The notes under the pieces were generated by a model. The model worked only from the letters and a program-made list of their open reading frames with translations. It did not search any database and had not been told where the DNA came from. Below, in pieces: positions 22,844 through 33,499 of a stretch of 64,000 nt of DNA (positions are counted from its first letter, which is position 1; every line of letters begins with the position of its first letter). The position numbers and the translations under genes are program-made. This DNA comes from Mytilisepta virgata (taxonomy: Eukaryota > Mollusca > Bivalvia > Mytilida > Mytilidae), in assembly GCA_028015205.1 (NCBI GenBank), contig CM051514.1, positions 744,001 to 808,000 of the forward strand. Reading direction: 5' to 3'.

Positions 22844-24464
22844 AGCTCACCTGGCCTAAAAGGCCATGTGAGCTTTTGCCATCACTTTTCGTCCGTCGTC
22901 CGTCGTCCGTCCGTCCGTCCGTCCGTCCGTCCGTCCGTCGTAAACTTTTCATTCAAACATCTTCTCCTCAGAAACCATTTGGCCAATTCCAACCAAACTT
23001 TGCATGAGTGGTGTATGGAAGGTCCCCAACAAAGATTCCTCATTTAGTTCTGATTGGTCAAGAAACATGGCCACCAGAGGCAATTCTTGTTTCTGATTGG
23101 CTGATTTTCAAAAATCTTCTCCTCTGAAACGGCTGGGCAGATTGGATCGAGGCTTCATAGGAATGATATATGACATATCCTCCACAAACGATCCTCATTT
23201 TATATTGATCCGATGAAAAACATGGCCACTGTTGCTAAAAATAGAACATAGGCGTAAATTGCTGTTTTTTGCTAATAACTCAAAAACCGTTACAGATATC
23301 GAAAATCTGACATGGGGTAAAATTGATCAGCATGACAAGATCTACCTACCCTGAAATTTTGAAGGCAATTCCAAAACCCATTTAGGAGTTATTGCCCTTT
23401 TTTGTCAAATTTTCAAAATTTTAACATTTTTTGTCATTTATCTCCAAAACTATTTGAGATAGAAGTGAAATGTAAATTTGAAAAATGTTTGCCATGTTGA
23501 GATCCACCTACCCTGAAATTTTTAAGGAAATCCCAAAACCCATTTAGAAGTTGTTGCCCTTTTTTTGTCAAATTTTCAAAATTTTTACATTCAAAAATCT
23601 TCTCCTCTGAAACCGCTGGGCCGATTGGTTTGAAACTTAATAGGAATGATCTATGACATGTCCTCTACAAACGATCCTCAATTTATTTTGATCTGACATA
23701 AAACATGGCTGTCGTAGCTAAAAATAGAATATAGGGTTCATGTTTTGTTTTTGGCTTATAACTTAAAAACCGTTACAGATATCAAAAATCTGACATCGGG
23801 TAAAATTGATCAGCATGACAAGATCTACCTAACCTGAAATTTTGAAAGAAATGCTAAAACCCATTTAGGAGTTATTGCCCTTTTTTCATCAAATTTTCAA
23901 AATTTAACATTTTTCGTCATTTATCCCATAAACTATTTGAGATAGAAGTGATATGTAAATTTGAAAAATGTTTGCCATGTTGAGATCTACATACCCTGAA
24001 ATTTTAAAGGAAATCCCAAAACCCATTTAGGAGTTATTGCCCTTTTTTTGTCAAATTTTCAAAATTTTAACATTTTTGCATTTATCTCCAAAAGTATTTG
24101 AGATAGAAGTGAAATGTAAATTGAAAAATGTTTGCCATGTTGAGATCTACCTACCCTGAAATTTTGAAGGGAATCCCAAATTCTATTTTGGAGTTATTGG
24201 TTTGTGTAATTTGAGGTCGGGTTCTGTTACATTTATTTAAGGTTCACCCTTATTCCTGGTCAATTTTATCAACTTCCTGCCAGGACTACCACCATCAGGG
24301 AACATACATGTATTTTAACATTAAACCTTATGAAAAATAAATCTTCAACAAATTTTCCCTGAACAATGAACCAATTGCAAAAAACTTGGTCAAATAGTTG
24401 ATTAATTGTCCAATGAAAACCAGACTCCAGGTGAGCGATACAGGCTCTGGTGAGCCTCTTGTTT
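22844..24464 (+). repeat. Interspersed family A, copy 6 (long)
   Basis: Opens with the hairpin agctcacctggcctaaaaggccatgtgagct and a CCGT run of about 12 units, and closes 'caggtgagcgatacaggctctggtgagcctcttgttt'. Internal units of several hundred bp share 'acaagatctacctaccctgaaattttgaa' and 'ccatttaggagttattgcccttttt' cores. It is the most complete copy of the family in the window. Confidence 0.9.
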
Positions 24465-24539
24465 ATAGTGTCATCACTTTGGCGAAACTGACAGATCTGG
24501 TAAGACCTATAATTATTTACTCGAATCCGAAGTGGGTAA

Positions 24540-24774
24540 ACTCACTTCATTACACACCCCACCAAAAAACCGGGGGTAGACTAGGTGCTTCGGAAGAGTA
24601 AGCAGTCTATGCTTCCTGCAGGACACCCTCCATGCTACCCATTTCAAATCCCGTATGAGGAAGGGATAACATCAATAGAACAGGTCCATTTTCATTTTCA
24701 AACGGTTTTTCATACCTGCCAACCAAGTCATGATGACGTCCATAAAACTTTAATAAAGATATGAATCCTACTTA
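24540..24774 (-). pseudogene. PLE remnant, C-terminal codons and 3' region
   Basis: On the minus strand this piece reads a decayed LLKFYGRHHDLVGRYE and then a 3' untranslated block homologous to that of the intact PLE (gcttac.cttccg.agcacct). It is the continuation of the PLE at 43309-44235, from which it was separated first by the SINE and then by the Polinton. Confidence 0.75.
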
Positions 24775-24914
24775 GGATGGATGGATGAATTGTTATTAAT
24801 ACGTCCAGTGTAGCCAGGTGCATATCAGGATGAGAATATGTTGATATGATAATGAATATGATCCCTGTTTTGTACTAGACCGACACACTGAGCCGGATTT
24901 TTAATGTGCTAGCT
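24775..24914 (-). mobile_element. SINE copy 2, 3' half (split by Polinton)
   Basis: Minus-strand 3' body and ATCC tail of the SINE. It breaks off after the CTAGCT at 24909-24914. The missing 5' half resumes at 43080 with the same six bases. Together the two halves match the intact SINE at 56549-56883. Confidence 0.88.
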
Positions 24915-25240
24915 AGTAGTTAATATCCTTTTTTTGTGTACTTTTTCGTTTTTAGTACTCCCACCATCATAAACCACCGCAAAGCAGTGGTAAGGCAAAT
25001 TTAGTACTCTTTTACAAATGTTTTGACACAATCATTTTCATAATAGTAGTTAATATCCTTTTTTTTGTACCTATCGTCGTTTTTTAGTACTCCCAGCATC
25101 ATAAACCACCGCAAAGCAGTGATAAGGCAAATTAAGTACTCTTTTACAAATTTTTGGCACAATCATTTTCATATTTTTTCATCGTTTTTTTTCGTTCCAC
25201 TAGTATCATAAACCACCGCAAAGCAACGACAAGGAAACTT
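24915..25240 (+). repeat. Polinton left terminal inverted repeat
   Basis: Built of tandem subrepeats of about 130 bp, starting at 24915 and 25045, with a partial third unit from about 25171. Each holds agtagttaatatcc, agtactccca.catcataaac, ccaccgcaaagcagtg and 'agtactcttttacaaa'. The right end has the same units inverted. Confidence 0.9.
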
Positions 25241-25399
25241 GTAGTTAGATAAAGTGTGTTTGAAACCAACGAAGTGCAGGGAAAAAAGAGTGTGTGGGTC
25301 TTTAGGTCCTATAATAGTTGTGTGAAAAACTACTTTTAGTCGCAAGATTTAGATTTTATTCGTAACCAATAGGAACTGACTTATTTATTTCTAAAAAGT

Positions 25400-27858
25400 G
25401 CTACCTTTGTACTCTGTTTTATTAGCCATCCTTTCAAAATTTGCTATGTGAAGTATACTAAAGTTTTCCAAGTTTTGTTCTTTTGATGATTTATTTAGAT
25501 GTACTCTCTTCATCGTAAATTCTCATTTGTTTCTTATTTCTTCTCCTAATAACATTTTCTCAAAATCTTCTGGAGTTAACTGTTTAGCGTCTAGACCATT
25601 TCCTTTTGTTTTAAAGCTAATCATATTATCACTATCAATAGTAATCGTCATACATAGTTTTGGAGCGACACACGCAGACTTAATTATTTTAGCATCTTTT
25701 TTATAGCCAAGTCTCCAAAATTACCATTATAGTATGGAATTAGAGATGCTTGATAACCAGGAATATGAAGGCTGTCAGTATGGGTATTGTAAAAGTCTTT
25801 ATCAAACTCATTATTACGATATAAATTCATCATATGTTCATACATAACCTGATGGCTATAAGCTAACACAAACGCTCCATAGTGAGAAGGCTTACTTTTT
25901 CTACCGAATTTATTTCAGATCGTAGGTAACAAAACACATACCATATTTTATTAATTCGTACTAGATCTCTCTATGAAATTTCCAATAGTCGTTGTTTTTG
26001 ATTGCCCTGGTAGAATTATAGATCGGTCGTTGTATCATTTTTCCATGTAGACCATTCATTAGTAATTTAGCCAGAGTATATTGGACACTTCCTTTCTGAC
26101 TATTTTTTTCACCTTAAAGAATTTTTGGACGTAGCTGTTAAATACTTTACTACCTTCTTCCCAGTAATAACCTTCAATAATGTGAACAGTATATCCATAT
26201 TTGATCATCATATTAATATCGATTGAAGTATACCATCTCTCGCTATCTTAGTAAACACATTTTCATCCTTTCTTCCTACAGGCGGATGTATTAATTTTGT
26301 ATTCGTTACATATTGTACATGGTAGATTCCTAGTTTACCTTTCATCCCATTTTCGTTAGTACATTTTCGTTGTCCAACTGGAAACTCACCTTGCATTGAA
26401 GTAGGATAGAGGAAACAACATCGACATTAAGTGGAAAGTTTTTTACATCCTCAAAGTTAATCGTACCATTCTTAGCTTTTTCTTAGTCGGTAGATGTAAA
26501 TTCAGTCTTACTTTTTAACATCGGCCACCATAGATACTCTTTCTTATGCTGTTTTCAATCACAGTACTTTCTGATAGATGAACATCAACTTTTTTTGGTA
26601 TGTGATCCAACCAGATATTAAAGCCCAACGAGCTAGTGGAAATAAATTGACTAATATCTCTATCAAAATCTTTGAAGCATTGTTCATTTAGTTTGTCATA
26701 GAGTTCAGATAGACCGAGTACATCTCCTTTCAAATAGTGAACACACTTTTCTCTTAGAGACCCGGACATATCTTCCAATCTACAGGCCTGATCATGATCG
26801 AATTCTCCCTTTTGTGTTGTACACTTGAAGTCATTTAGCGCCTGTTTGAGACTACCCATCATATGTTTCATTAGATCGAATACCCGAAAGTTACCTTTCT
26901 GTAATCCAATAACACTACCATTGTTTATAATTATATTATCCGGAGCTAGATTAAGTTTGATCATACTCTTCAATAAAACGTAGTGATCGAAGTTACTACC
27001 ATTGTAAGCATTTACTACTAGCTGTTCTCTATCTATTTCCATTAGATAGTTTACGAATTTATCAACACAGTTATCTCCAGCATAATATCTGAATGACTCT
27101 TCCTGTTTAACAAAGCCTAAGATATATAATGAGTATGTACTTTGTATCCATCAACATCTTTCTAATAAGTCTCAATATCTTAGTGGACTGCATTATTATT
27201 CAAGTGTCTTACGTTTTTGTTTTTCTAATTAGAAATCTACCTTTCTTTTGGACCTAAGCTTGATAATATGCTCTCGTGATCATGTTTGGATTACAGGTAT
27301 GGGTTTCCTGTACTCCTTTCCACTTTGTAAACACTTGGTTGAACATGTATGATTAGCAGTATAATACGTTTCTTCACATTTAGAGCATTTTTGGATATCT
27401 TGGATTGTTACAAGAGTATAATGATCATCGGATAATTCGACCACTAGTTGTTCATTCTTATTTTTATGTTCTTGTGTTTCGAAACAGTAAAGACCAACAC
27501 GAAAAATATGTCTGGAGATAATATCCCAGGCGACATCAAACGGAATCTTAGTCTTTGGCGCTAATTGATACTCACTTCTAATTTGGTCACAAACTGTGAT
27601 TGTAGGATTGAGATTAGAAACAATACTCAGACATCTGAAAAAACAATTGTTGGTAGCTTTTAAGTGTTTTCGATATTTTTTCGATATCTTTTCTGTTTTT
27701 TCACGAGATGAACAACCACCATCAGACGATCGTACTATTTTAATTCTCATTTCCACTATCTTATAAACATAATCAGGTGTAGGAGCCAAGTGAAGATCCA
27801 TATATTGTTGATACAAACTAAGGAAGTTACTGACATCTCTTATTCGAAAGGAGTTCAT
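25400..27858 (-). pseudogene. Protein-primed family B DNA polymerase, decayed
   Basis: The Polinton replicative polymerase. Motifs appear in correct order on the minus strand across several frames: exonuclease I DIET (27171-27179), exonuclease II YNGSNFDHY (about 27000), exonuclease III YLKGDVLGL (about 26725), SIYGGRC (26525), motif A DVVSS with a frameshift into LYPTSMQGEFPVG (about 26400), motif B AKLLMNGLHG (about 26060; usually YG) and motif C HTDS (about 25780; usually DTDS). The N-terminal block 27858-27280 has a NNCFFRCL...DDHYTLV pattern and paired Cys motifs of unknown role. The tail near 25640-25500 reads KGNGLDAKQLTPEDFEKML. Stops, frameshifts and the two motif changes show it is inactive. 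Confidence 0.88.
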
Positions 27859-27894
27859 ACTTTTTGTTATGTAGTATCGGTATCTTCGTGAATA

Positions 27895-28059
27895 TCATAC
27901 TTCGAATGAATCAGTGAATCCGTCGGCTTTAGCACGGTTAAGCCTGATACAGAGAAATCTGGAGATTATAGTAATATCATTGCTTGTAATATCTCCCAAT
28001 CGCCTATCATCATTATTTATCTCGTATCTTCTTATTCCTTCATTCTCACGAGAATCCAT
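27895..28059 (-). CDS. Small Polinton ORF, 54 codons
   Basis: Minus-strand ORF from ATG at 28059 (MDSRENEGIRRYEI...) to TGA at 27895, just upstream of the polymerase start. It is rich in Arg and Asp and has no recognised family. It may be a real small gene of the element or a remnant. Confidence 0.3.
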   Translation of the reverse strand: MDSRENEGIRRYEINNDDRRLGDITSNDITIISRFLCIRLNRAKADGFTDSFEV

Positions 28060-28171
28060 TTTGTTTTGGTATAATTACAACCGTTGTATTAGGATCTTTA
28101 CCTAATGCTAACGCAATCATAAGATGGGGTTTAGATTTACAATGCTTATTTTTGGCTGGTATTCCTATATA

Positions 28172-29310
28172 AAAAGGACAAATATACCTATAAGGAGAAA
28201 TCAAAACAAACGTAATCCATTGGACAGACAAACCAGGGAAGACAAATGAACAACCACAAGCACAACAAATAAACACAGAAAACTAAAAAACAATGAACAA
28301 CACGAACTCCTATAAAAACATGAGTGAACCCAGGTGCTCCGGAAGGGTAAGCAGTTCCTGCTCCGTATACGGCACCTGTCGTGAAGTTCAACAAAGTCAG
28401 TCCGGGGGAAGTCACAAATCGGTGGAGGCACATGAAAGGTTACGACAGTGGGAACAGGTCCAACATCATCTTAGATATTGGAACACTGTAATGGTCAATC
28501 AATTCGTGATCACGACCGTAAAATTTCCTTAGTGATGACATCAACTTATCCCTGATAAAACCCTGGTTAAGAAGCTTTTGTGATAGCAGTAATCCTCTTT
28601 GTCGAAAGTCAGGGTAACTCACGCATGCCCTTGATAAGCTGAGAAACGCAGACGCCATATGCAGGCGATGCTGGTATATTGCTACTCAAGAAGGGAAAAT
28701 TAACAATAGGAAAGTTGAAGTCGTTACGTTTGTCATAAAGTTTTGTCTTCAAATGTCCCTCATAGTCTATTTCAAGAAACAAATCCAAATATGAAGCGGA
28801 CTTTGGTGTATCTGTAGTATCCTTAATTTCAAGCTCACTGGTCTAGATAAGATGTAGAAAGTCTTAGAATTTGTCGTTATTTAACGACAACACATCATCT
28901 ATATAACGAAAAGTGAAATTAAAGGATTGGGCTAGTTTCTTTTTGTTTTCACGTAGTAACCCTTGAATGAGGTCCGCTTCATATGAGTACAGAAACAGAT
29001 CGGCGAGGAGAGGAGCACAGTTGGTTTCCATTGTTTCCATTGGAATGCCGATTGTTTGTTGAAAAATTAGAACGCCAAATTCAAAGAATATGTTGTCTAT
29101 GAGAAAATCTAACATGTTTGTAATTTCATCTTCAGAATACTTTTTGTCAGAATCAGAGTGGGTCTTCACGAAATAAGCCTTTTCTTTACTTAGAACAAGA
29201 AATTTATACCTGCGTGTCCCATTTTTCTTGAAAAAACATTGATTAACTAGTTGCTTTAAGCAATCTTTTAATTGAAAATGTGGTATGGTAGTTTAAAGTG
29301 TTTAGAAGTA
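28172..29310 (-). mobile_element. Penelope-like element, 5'-truncated copy in the Polinton
   Basis: Nearly identical to the 3' 1.15 kb of the PLE at 35727-37600, in reverse orientation. It encodes decayed reverse transcriptase segments (QQTIGIPMET, FRYIDDVLSLNN, C-terminal FYGRDHELIDHYSVPISK). The 3' end matches the other copy to the last bases (ggtatatttgtccttttt). Homology fades at about 29310, in the codons of the FSTLYTTIPHSQLK region. Its frame is broken by small indels. Confidence 0.88.
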
Positions 29311-29318
29311 CACTAAAA

Positions 29319-29450
29319 TCAGTTCACTAAGATTGTCTTAATTAATTTTATTTTTTTTACTTTCTCAGAACACTTAATTTCTTTTAAATCCTGACATAAA
29401 GGAACTTTAACATCATCTAGTTTTTGACGTTCGTCGTAAAAAGTAGACAT
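29319..29450 (-). CDS. Small Polinton ORF, 43 codons
   Basis: Minus-strand ORF starting MSTFYDERQKLDDVKVPL, rich in Lys, ending at a stop close to the 5' border of the inserted PLE. The insertion may have truncated it. No family recognised. Confidence 0.3.
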   Translation of the reverse strand: MSTFYDERQKLDDVKVPLCQDLKEIKCSEKVKKIKLIKTILVN

Positions 29451-29467
29451 AAATATACAATACATAG

Positions 29468-29740
29468 TCATTGTCGGAAAATATAAAATAATAATTTATT
29501 TCTATCTATGAAAATTCTTCCCTTGTATTCGTTCTTATTTGGGAGTCTCTCGAAGTTCTTGATATGAAGAATACTGAAATGATCGATCACTTGCTCCTTC
29601 GATGATCTCTTAAGATATATCTTCTTCATGGAGAAATCTCTCGTGTTCTTCACTTGTTCGCCTTGTAGCATCTTTTGAAAATCTTCTTGTGTTAACTTGG
29701 AGTTGTCCAACCCTTTCCCTAATCTTAACGCTAATTGCAT
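29468..29740 (-). pseudogene. Second, diverged copy of the polymerase C-terminal tail
   Basis: 90-codon ORF containing KGLDNSKLTQEDFQKML and HFSILHIKNFERLPNKNEYKG. The decayed polymerase ends with an equivalent string near 25640-25420 (KGNGLDAKQLTPEDFEKML then FSILHIANFERMANKTEYKG). The two tails are similar in protein but clearly different in DNA, so this is an old duplicate or a piece of a second related element, 1.6 kb upstream of the polymerase start. No polymerase motifs precede it. Confidence 0.6.
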
Positions 29741-29814
29741 TATCGCTATCTATCTGTTTGGTATGAAATTGTCCTCCTTTTATGTATTACTTGTTACTAT
29801 TTATAATAATCTAT

Positions 29815-30093
29815 TTATCCTTCTTTGAATGCTTCGAGGAGTGCTTTGCACTGTGCTTCGCAGTGTGCCCTTTTCCAGTAACCTACCAATTTTTGTCGCA
29901 GAATCATATTTTTTTTATCTCCTTGATTAACGCACCTGGTCTTCGCGCCTCCGACATTAGGGATTGTCGTGGTTTTAGGGGACGTCTTGGGTGATAGTTT
30001 TTCTGCCACGTATTGTCCCACCTTTTCGCCTAGTTTTTTACTCCCGGTGTCTAATGCTGCGGTCGACGACTTTTTTATTGTCTCTTTTGCCAT
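29815..30093 (-). CDS. Small basic Polinton protein, 92 aa
   Basis: Starts MAKETIKKSSTAALDTGSKK, then KLGEKVGQYVAEKL, a Pro/Thr/Ser-rich linker and a Lys/Cys-containing C-terminus. The frame is intact and overlaps the end of the 51-codon ORF upstream, as in a compact viral-type gene cluster. Basic and amphipathic; a virion-core or minor capsid role is possible from context only. No motif proves it. Confidence 0.5.
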   Translation of the reverse strand: MAKETIKKSSTAALDTGSKKLGEKVGQYVAEKLSPKTSPKTTTIPNVGGAKTRCVNQGDKKNMILRQKLVGYWKRAHCEAQCKALLEAFKEG

Positions 30094-30230
30094 TGTTTTA
30101 TGATCTGCTTGGCTGCAGCACTAAATATACTATCGAATAGACCGGCACCCTGCTGCGCATTCTGTTCTTCCCTCGTTATGGGCTCAACATAGATATATAT
30201 TCCCAACCCCATATTGTACACTCTCTTCAT
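30075..30230 (-). CDS. Small Polinton ORF, 51 aa
   Basis: ATG at 30230 (MKRVYNMGLGIYIYVEPITR) to TAA at 30075. The C-terminal half, AGLFDSIFSAAAKQIIKQ, forms a likely amphipathic helix. It overlaps the next gene's start and lies 14 bases downstream of the capsid-like gene. Its amphipathic helix and position suggest a membrane-active minor virion protein; this is inference. Confidence 0.4.
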   Translation of the reverse strand: MKRVYNMGLGIYIYVEPITREEQNAQQGAGLFDSIFSAAAKQIIKQWQKRQ

Positions 30231-30243
30231 TTTTTTCTACTCT

Positions 30244-30912
30244 TTATATTTCTCCGAGAATAAAAGTAAAGCTATTATCAACACCATTTAGATCTATAGT
30301 TCTCTCATTTACATGAGTCAACCAAACACGGATAGAATCGATTCTCGTCTTATTTACTCTCGAATATCCTATATGGTACGGTTTTCGTTCAAATGGGTAA
30401 CTCCTAGACAAATTTGCATTACTAAATTCGTAGATCACGTCACCAAACTTCCCATCTACAACAGAATATGTAATCAGATCACAATGTATGTAAATAGAGT
30501 CAATCCCATTAGTTATATTAGGTAATTTACTACCGTACTCTGTCTCCGTCACTATTTTTTTTTGTCAATTTAACCCAATTAAATCAGCAAAGTTCCCTTC
30601 TCTCAGATCCAGCTGAGTATTGGCGTTTAGTGATATTAGTACGTTAAATCAAAGTTTAACTTAATTGGACTATCTTCGATATTATCATTTACCGATAGAT
30701 ACTCAGCTATATATGTGGATATGTCCTAGAAACTATAACTTCCGTTGGCGAAGATTACTTCATCAAATGTACTTCCAGAGTCAACACTGTATTTAATTTT
30801 CTTATTATTATAGGACTCAGATATATTATACCAACTGTACGTCATAGTATTTTTCTTAGATAGACCAAATACGTATTGTTTATACAGAACGAGCTGTTCT
30901 TCAAATTCAGTC
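30244..30912 (-). pseudogene. Candidate capsid-like gene, 3' part
   Basis: The intact last 102 codons (30552-30244) contain IYIHCDLITYSVV, a YPFERKPY segment, VNKTRIDSIRVWLTHV and DLNGVDNSFTFIL: short beta-rich blocks typical of the conserved, roughly 260-residue proteins in animal Polintons. A single jelly-roll minor capsid or penton role is my guess from size and context. Upstream codons to 30912 continue with a TAG, a TAA and frame shifts. At 30912 the frame meets the gypsy 5' LTR; it resumes at 38688 and starts at ATG 38765. Confidence 0.6.
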
Positions 30913-31522
30913 TGTTATGATATTGTAATTATTATATTTATTTATCTTGTCCTAATTTGTTTTGTGTGGCCTTATAACATGTATAATATGTTTACACAAT
31001 ACTTATAGATGTTTACCGAATAATGTTATAAATGCGCAGTTTAGAAATCACTGGAACAATAATAGATACCGATGGAATGACTAGAACTTTCTATTTGACT
31101 TACGTCAAAATTCTGGTGTAATTCAAACTTCTACCGTATTCCAGAAGTTTCCGTTCTACAGTATATATACGGACAAGAAAGTTAGACTTTCAGAGCAGAA
31201 CGTTTTGGACCAGACAATAACATTCTTGTGTTCTCAGCTGTTGGATTTATTTACGTTTCACACATCGTACTTGACACAATTTTATTTACGTTACATCATA
31301 CTAGATTGTGACTGATTGGATGTAATATTCCGTTTGGATTCCCGCAACAGTGACGAGAAGAATTCCGGATTAGGAAAAGACGAAGGATTTTGAACAGTTA
31401 AGTTGACATTTTAGTTTGTGTAATATTTTTTTGTAAACTTGTATATAATAAATCTTGCTAAATTTAATTATTGATTTGTGTCTTTTGTTGGCTACAATTT
31501 AAAGGTGATTTCGGCCGTAACA
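30913..31522 (+). repeat. 5' LTR of the Gmr1-like element
   Basis: 610 bp, TG...CA. It contains tatatata near 31160 as a possible TATA box and ataataaatc near 31446 as a possible polyadenylation signal region. Relative to the 3' LTR it has a 12-14-bp extra segment after tatatata. Confidence 0.95.
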
Positions 31523-31526
31523 GAAA

Positions 31527-31546
31527 TTGGGGGCTCGTCTCGGGAC
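31527..31546 (+). promoter_or_regulatory. Primer-binding site, tRNA-Pro type
   Basis: TTGGGGGCTCGTCTCGGGAC lies four bases after the LTR. It matches the complement of a tRNA-Pro 3' end (TGGGGGCTCGTCCGGGAT) apart from an inserted T and the last base. Confidence 0.75.
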
Positions 31547-31611
31547 AACGTTAATATCTTATTAAATTTTTTCAGTATTTTTATTAGAATTAGCCAACAA
31601 AATTCTACAAA

Positions 31612-32868
31612 ATGGCATTTGATGCTGGTAAATTTTTGAAAACGCCATACCTGGAAGGGTTTGATAAATTAAAGAAAGAAGAATTAGTTTTGCTTGCTAA
31701 ACATCTAAAAATAGATTTTAGAGTATCTATGAGAAAACAAATTATAAAAAATTTGGTAATAGACAACTTAGTTGACTCAGAAATTTTTGGTGAAGAGGCT
31801 CTTGAACTCAAGGTCGAAAATGTTAATGCTTTCAAATTAAAACAGCTTGAATTAGAACATAAACTTAAATTAAAACAATTGGAAAACGAAGTTAAATTAA
31901 AACAATTAGAAAAAGAAGATGAATTTAAATTAAAACAATTGGAAAACGAAGTTAAATTAAAACAATTAGAAAAAGAAGATGAATTTAAAGAAAAACAATT
32001 GCAGGCAGAACTTGAAATGAGAGAAAGGTTAGAGATGGAGAAAATAAAAATAGAAATAGCTAAAGTAGAAAGCAACACTAAAGATGAGTCAAAATCAGAA
32101 CATTTTGATGCAGCAAAAAATATACGTTTGGTTCCCAAATTTTGTGAAAAAACAGTTGATAATTTTTTTCCACAATTTGAGAAAATTGCTCAAAATCTGA
32201 AATGGCCAAAGCCTTATTGGACTACAATGCTGCAAAGTGTTTCTGTGGGCAAGGCCGCTGAAATTTACTTAGCACTTTCTTCAGAAAAAAAGTTCTGATT
32301 ATGACACTGTTAAACGGGAAGTTTTGAAAGCTTATGAGCTAGTGCCAGAAGCATATAGACAGAAATTAAGTATGAAACACAAACCTATGTTGAATTTGCT
32401 AGGGAAAAAGAAGATCTAGTTGATAAATGGCTTACGTCAAAGAAAATAGATAACAATTTTGATAAATTAAGACAATTAATGTTATTAGAAGAGTTCAAGC
32501 AGTGTGTTAATTTAGACATAAAAACACATTTAGATGACAAAACTGTTGAGACATTGCAAGATGCAGCTGTTGTTTCCGATAATTATACCCTTTCACATAA
32601 AAGAAGTTTCAAAGGTCAAAATTTTAATACTTCAAGCGGAAATTACAAAAATCAAAGCACTGAGCGTACTGATAGTAAGCCTGTTGCACAGAATAAGAGT
32701 CAGTCTAGTTATAATATGTCTGGTCCAAAATTTGATACTTTTGAGAAGAAGTCACTAACTTGTGCTTATTGTAAGAAAAATGGTCACCTGATGGCTGATT
32801 GTTTTAGACTCCAGAAGAAGAATGAAAGAGATCATAAGCCCAAGTCCAGTGCTTGTACGACACAGTAA
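31612..32868 (+). pseudogene. gag: Gag of the Gmr1-like element (frameshifted)
   Basis: Starts at ATG 31612 (MAFDAGKFLKTPYLEGF). Residues 75-150 are a Lys/Glu/Leu coiled coil with a 20-residue internal duplication (60-bp period from 31876). A SCAN-like capsid segment follows (VLKAYELVPEAYRQK, YVEFAREKEDLVDKWL, LEEFKQCV), then a CCHC zinc knuckle CAYCKKNGHLMADC at about 32760. The frame breaks at an A run near 32285 and again near 32370 and is open from 32413 to 32868. Gmr1-like gag is the proposed ancestor of the vertebrate SCAN domain. Confidence 0.88.
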
Positions 32869-33451
32869 GTTGGAATGTTCTGCGAGTCAGGCTTTTAAGT
32901 CCAGTTTTTGTGATTACATGGAGGATTATAAACCCTTTATGTCTGATGGGTTTGTTTCTATTGTTAATAATACTACTCCTCAGCCTATTAAGATTTTACG
33001 GGACACTGGAGCTTCTCAGACTTTGTTGTTAGAAGGTGTGTTGCCTTTGTCCGAGGAGACGTCCGTTGGTGCCTCCGTTTTGTTACAAGGTGTGGAGTTA
33101 GGTTGTATAGATGTTCCCCTCCATCGTATTTATTTGAAGTCAGATTTAATTACTGGACCAGTTGTTGTGGGTGTTCGTCCTACTCTCCCTGTTGAGGGTG
33201 TTTCATTATTGCTAGGGAATGATCTAGCTAGAAACAAAGTGGTTGCTGAACCAATGTTACAAGTGAACCGGTGGTTGATGTTAAATCACCTGAAGATGAT
33301 GCTGAACTGTATCCAGCTTGTGTTGTTACTAGGGCGATGGCAAGAAAACAACCAGACGAGGATTTACAAGAAGGCCAGTATGATTATATGGACCTTTCTG
33401 ACTCTTTCTTTGCCGACATTGAAGGTCCCGGTAACTCAGAAAAGGCCATAA
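32822..33451 (+). CDS. pol: Retropepsin part of the Gmr1-like pol
   Basis: Overlaps the end of gag in another frame, as expected for frameshift expression. Contains the aspartic protease signature RDTGASQTLL (about 32998) and LLGNDLARNKV near residue 130. The frame leaves pol after about 33260; the real continuation is in the frame of 33271-33636, which forms the linker before the integrase. Confidence 0.8.
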   Translation: MKEIISPSPVLVRHSKLECSASQAFKSSFCDYMEDYKPFMSDGFVSIVNNTTPQPIKILRDTGASQTLLLEGVLPLSEETSVGASVLLQGVELGCIDVPLHRIYLKSDLITGPVVVGVRPTLPVEGVSLLLGNDLARNKVVAEPMLQVNRWLMLNHLKMMLNCIQLVLLLGRWQENNQTRIYKKASMIIWTFLTLSLPTLKVPVTQKRP

Positions 33452-33499
33452 GACCACCTGGTACTAACAAGCATGTAATTATGCCATGGCCAGACGTGA

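Noticed and set aside
28046..28433. Minus-strand ORFs crossing 28172
   Set aside because: They join Polinton sequence to the untranslated 3' region of the inserted PLE; no coding sense.
31605..32138. 177-codon minus ORF, Ser/Asn/Phe-rich
   Set aside because: Antisense shadow of the Lys/Glu/Leu coiled coil of gag.
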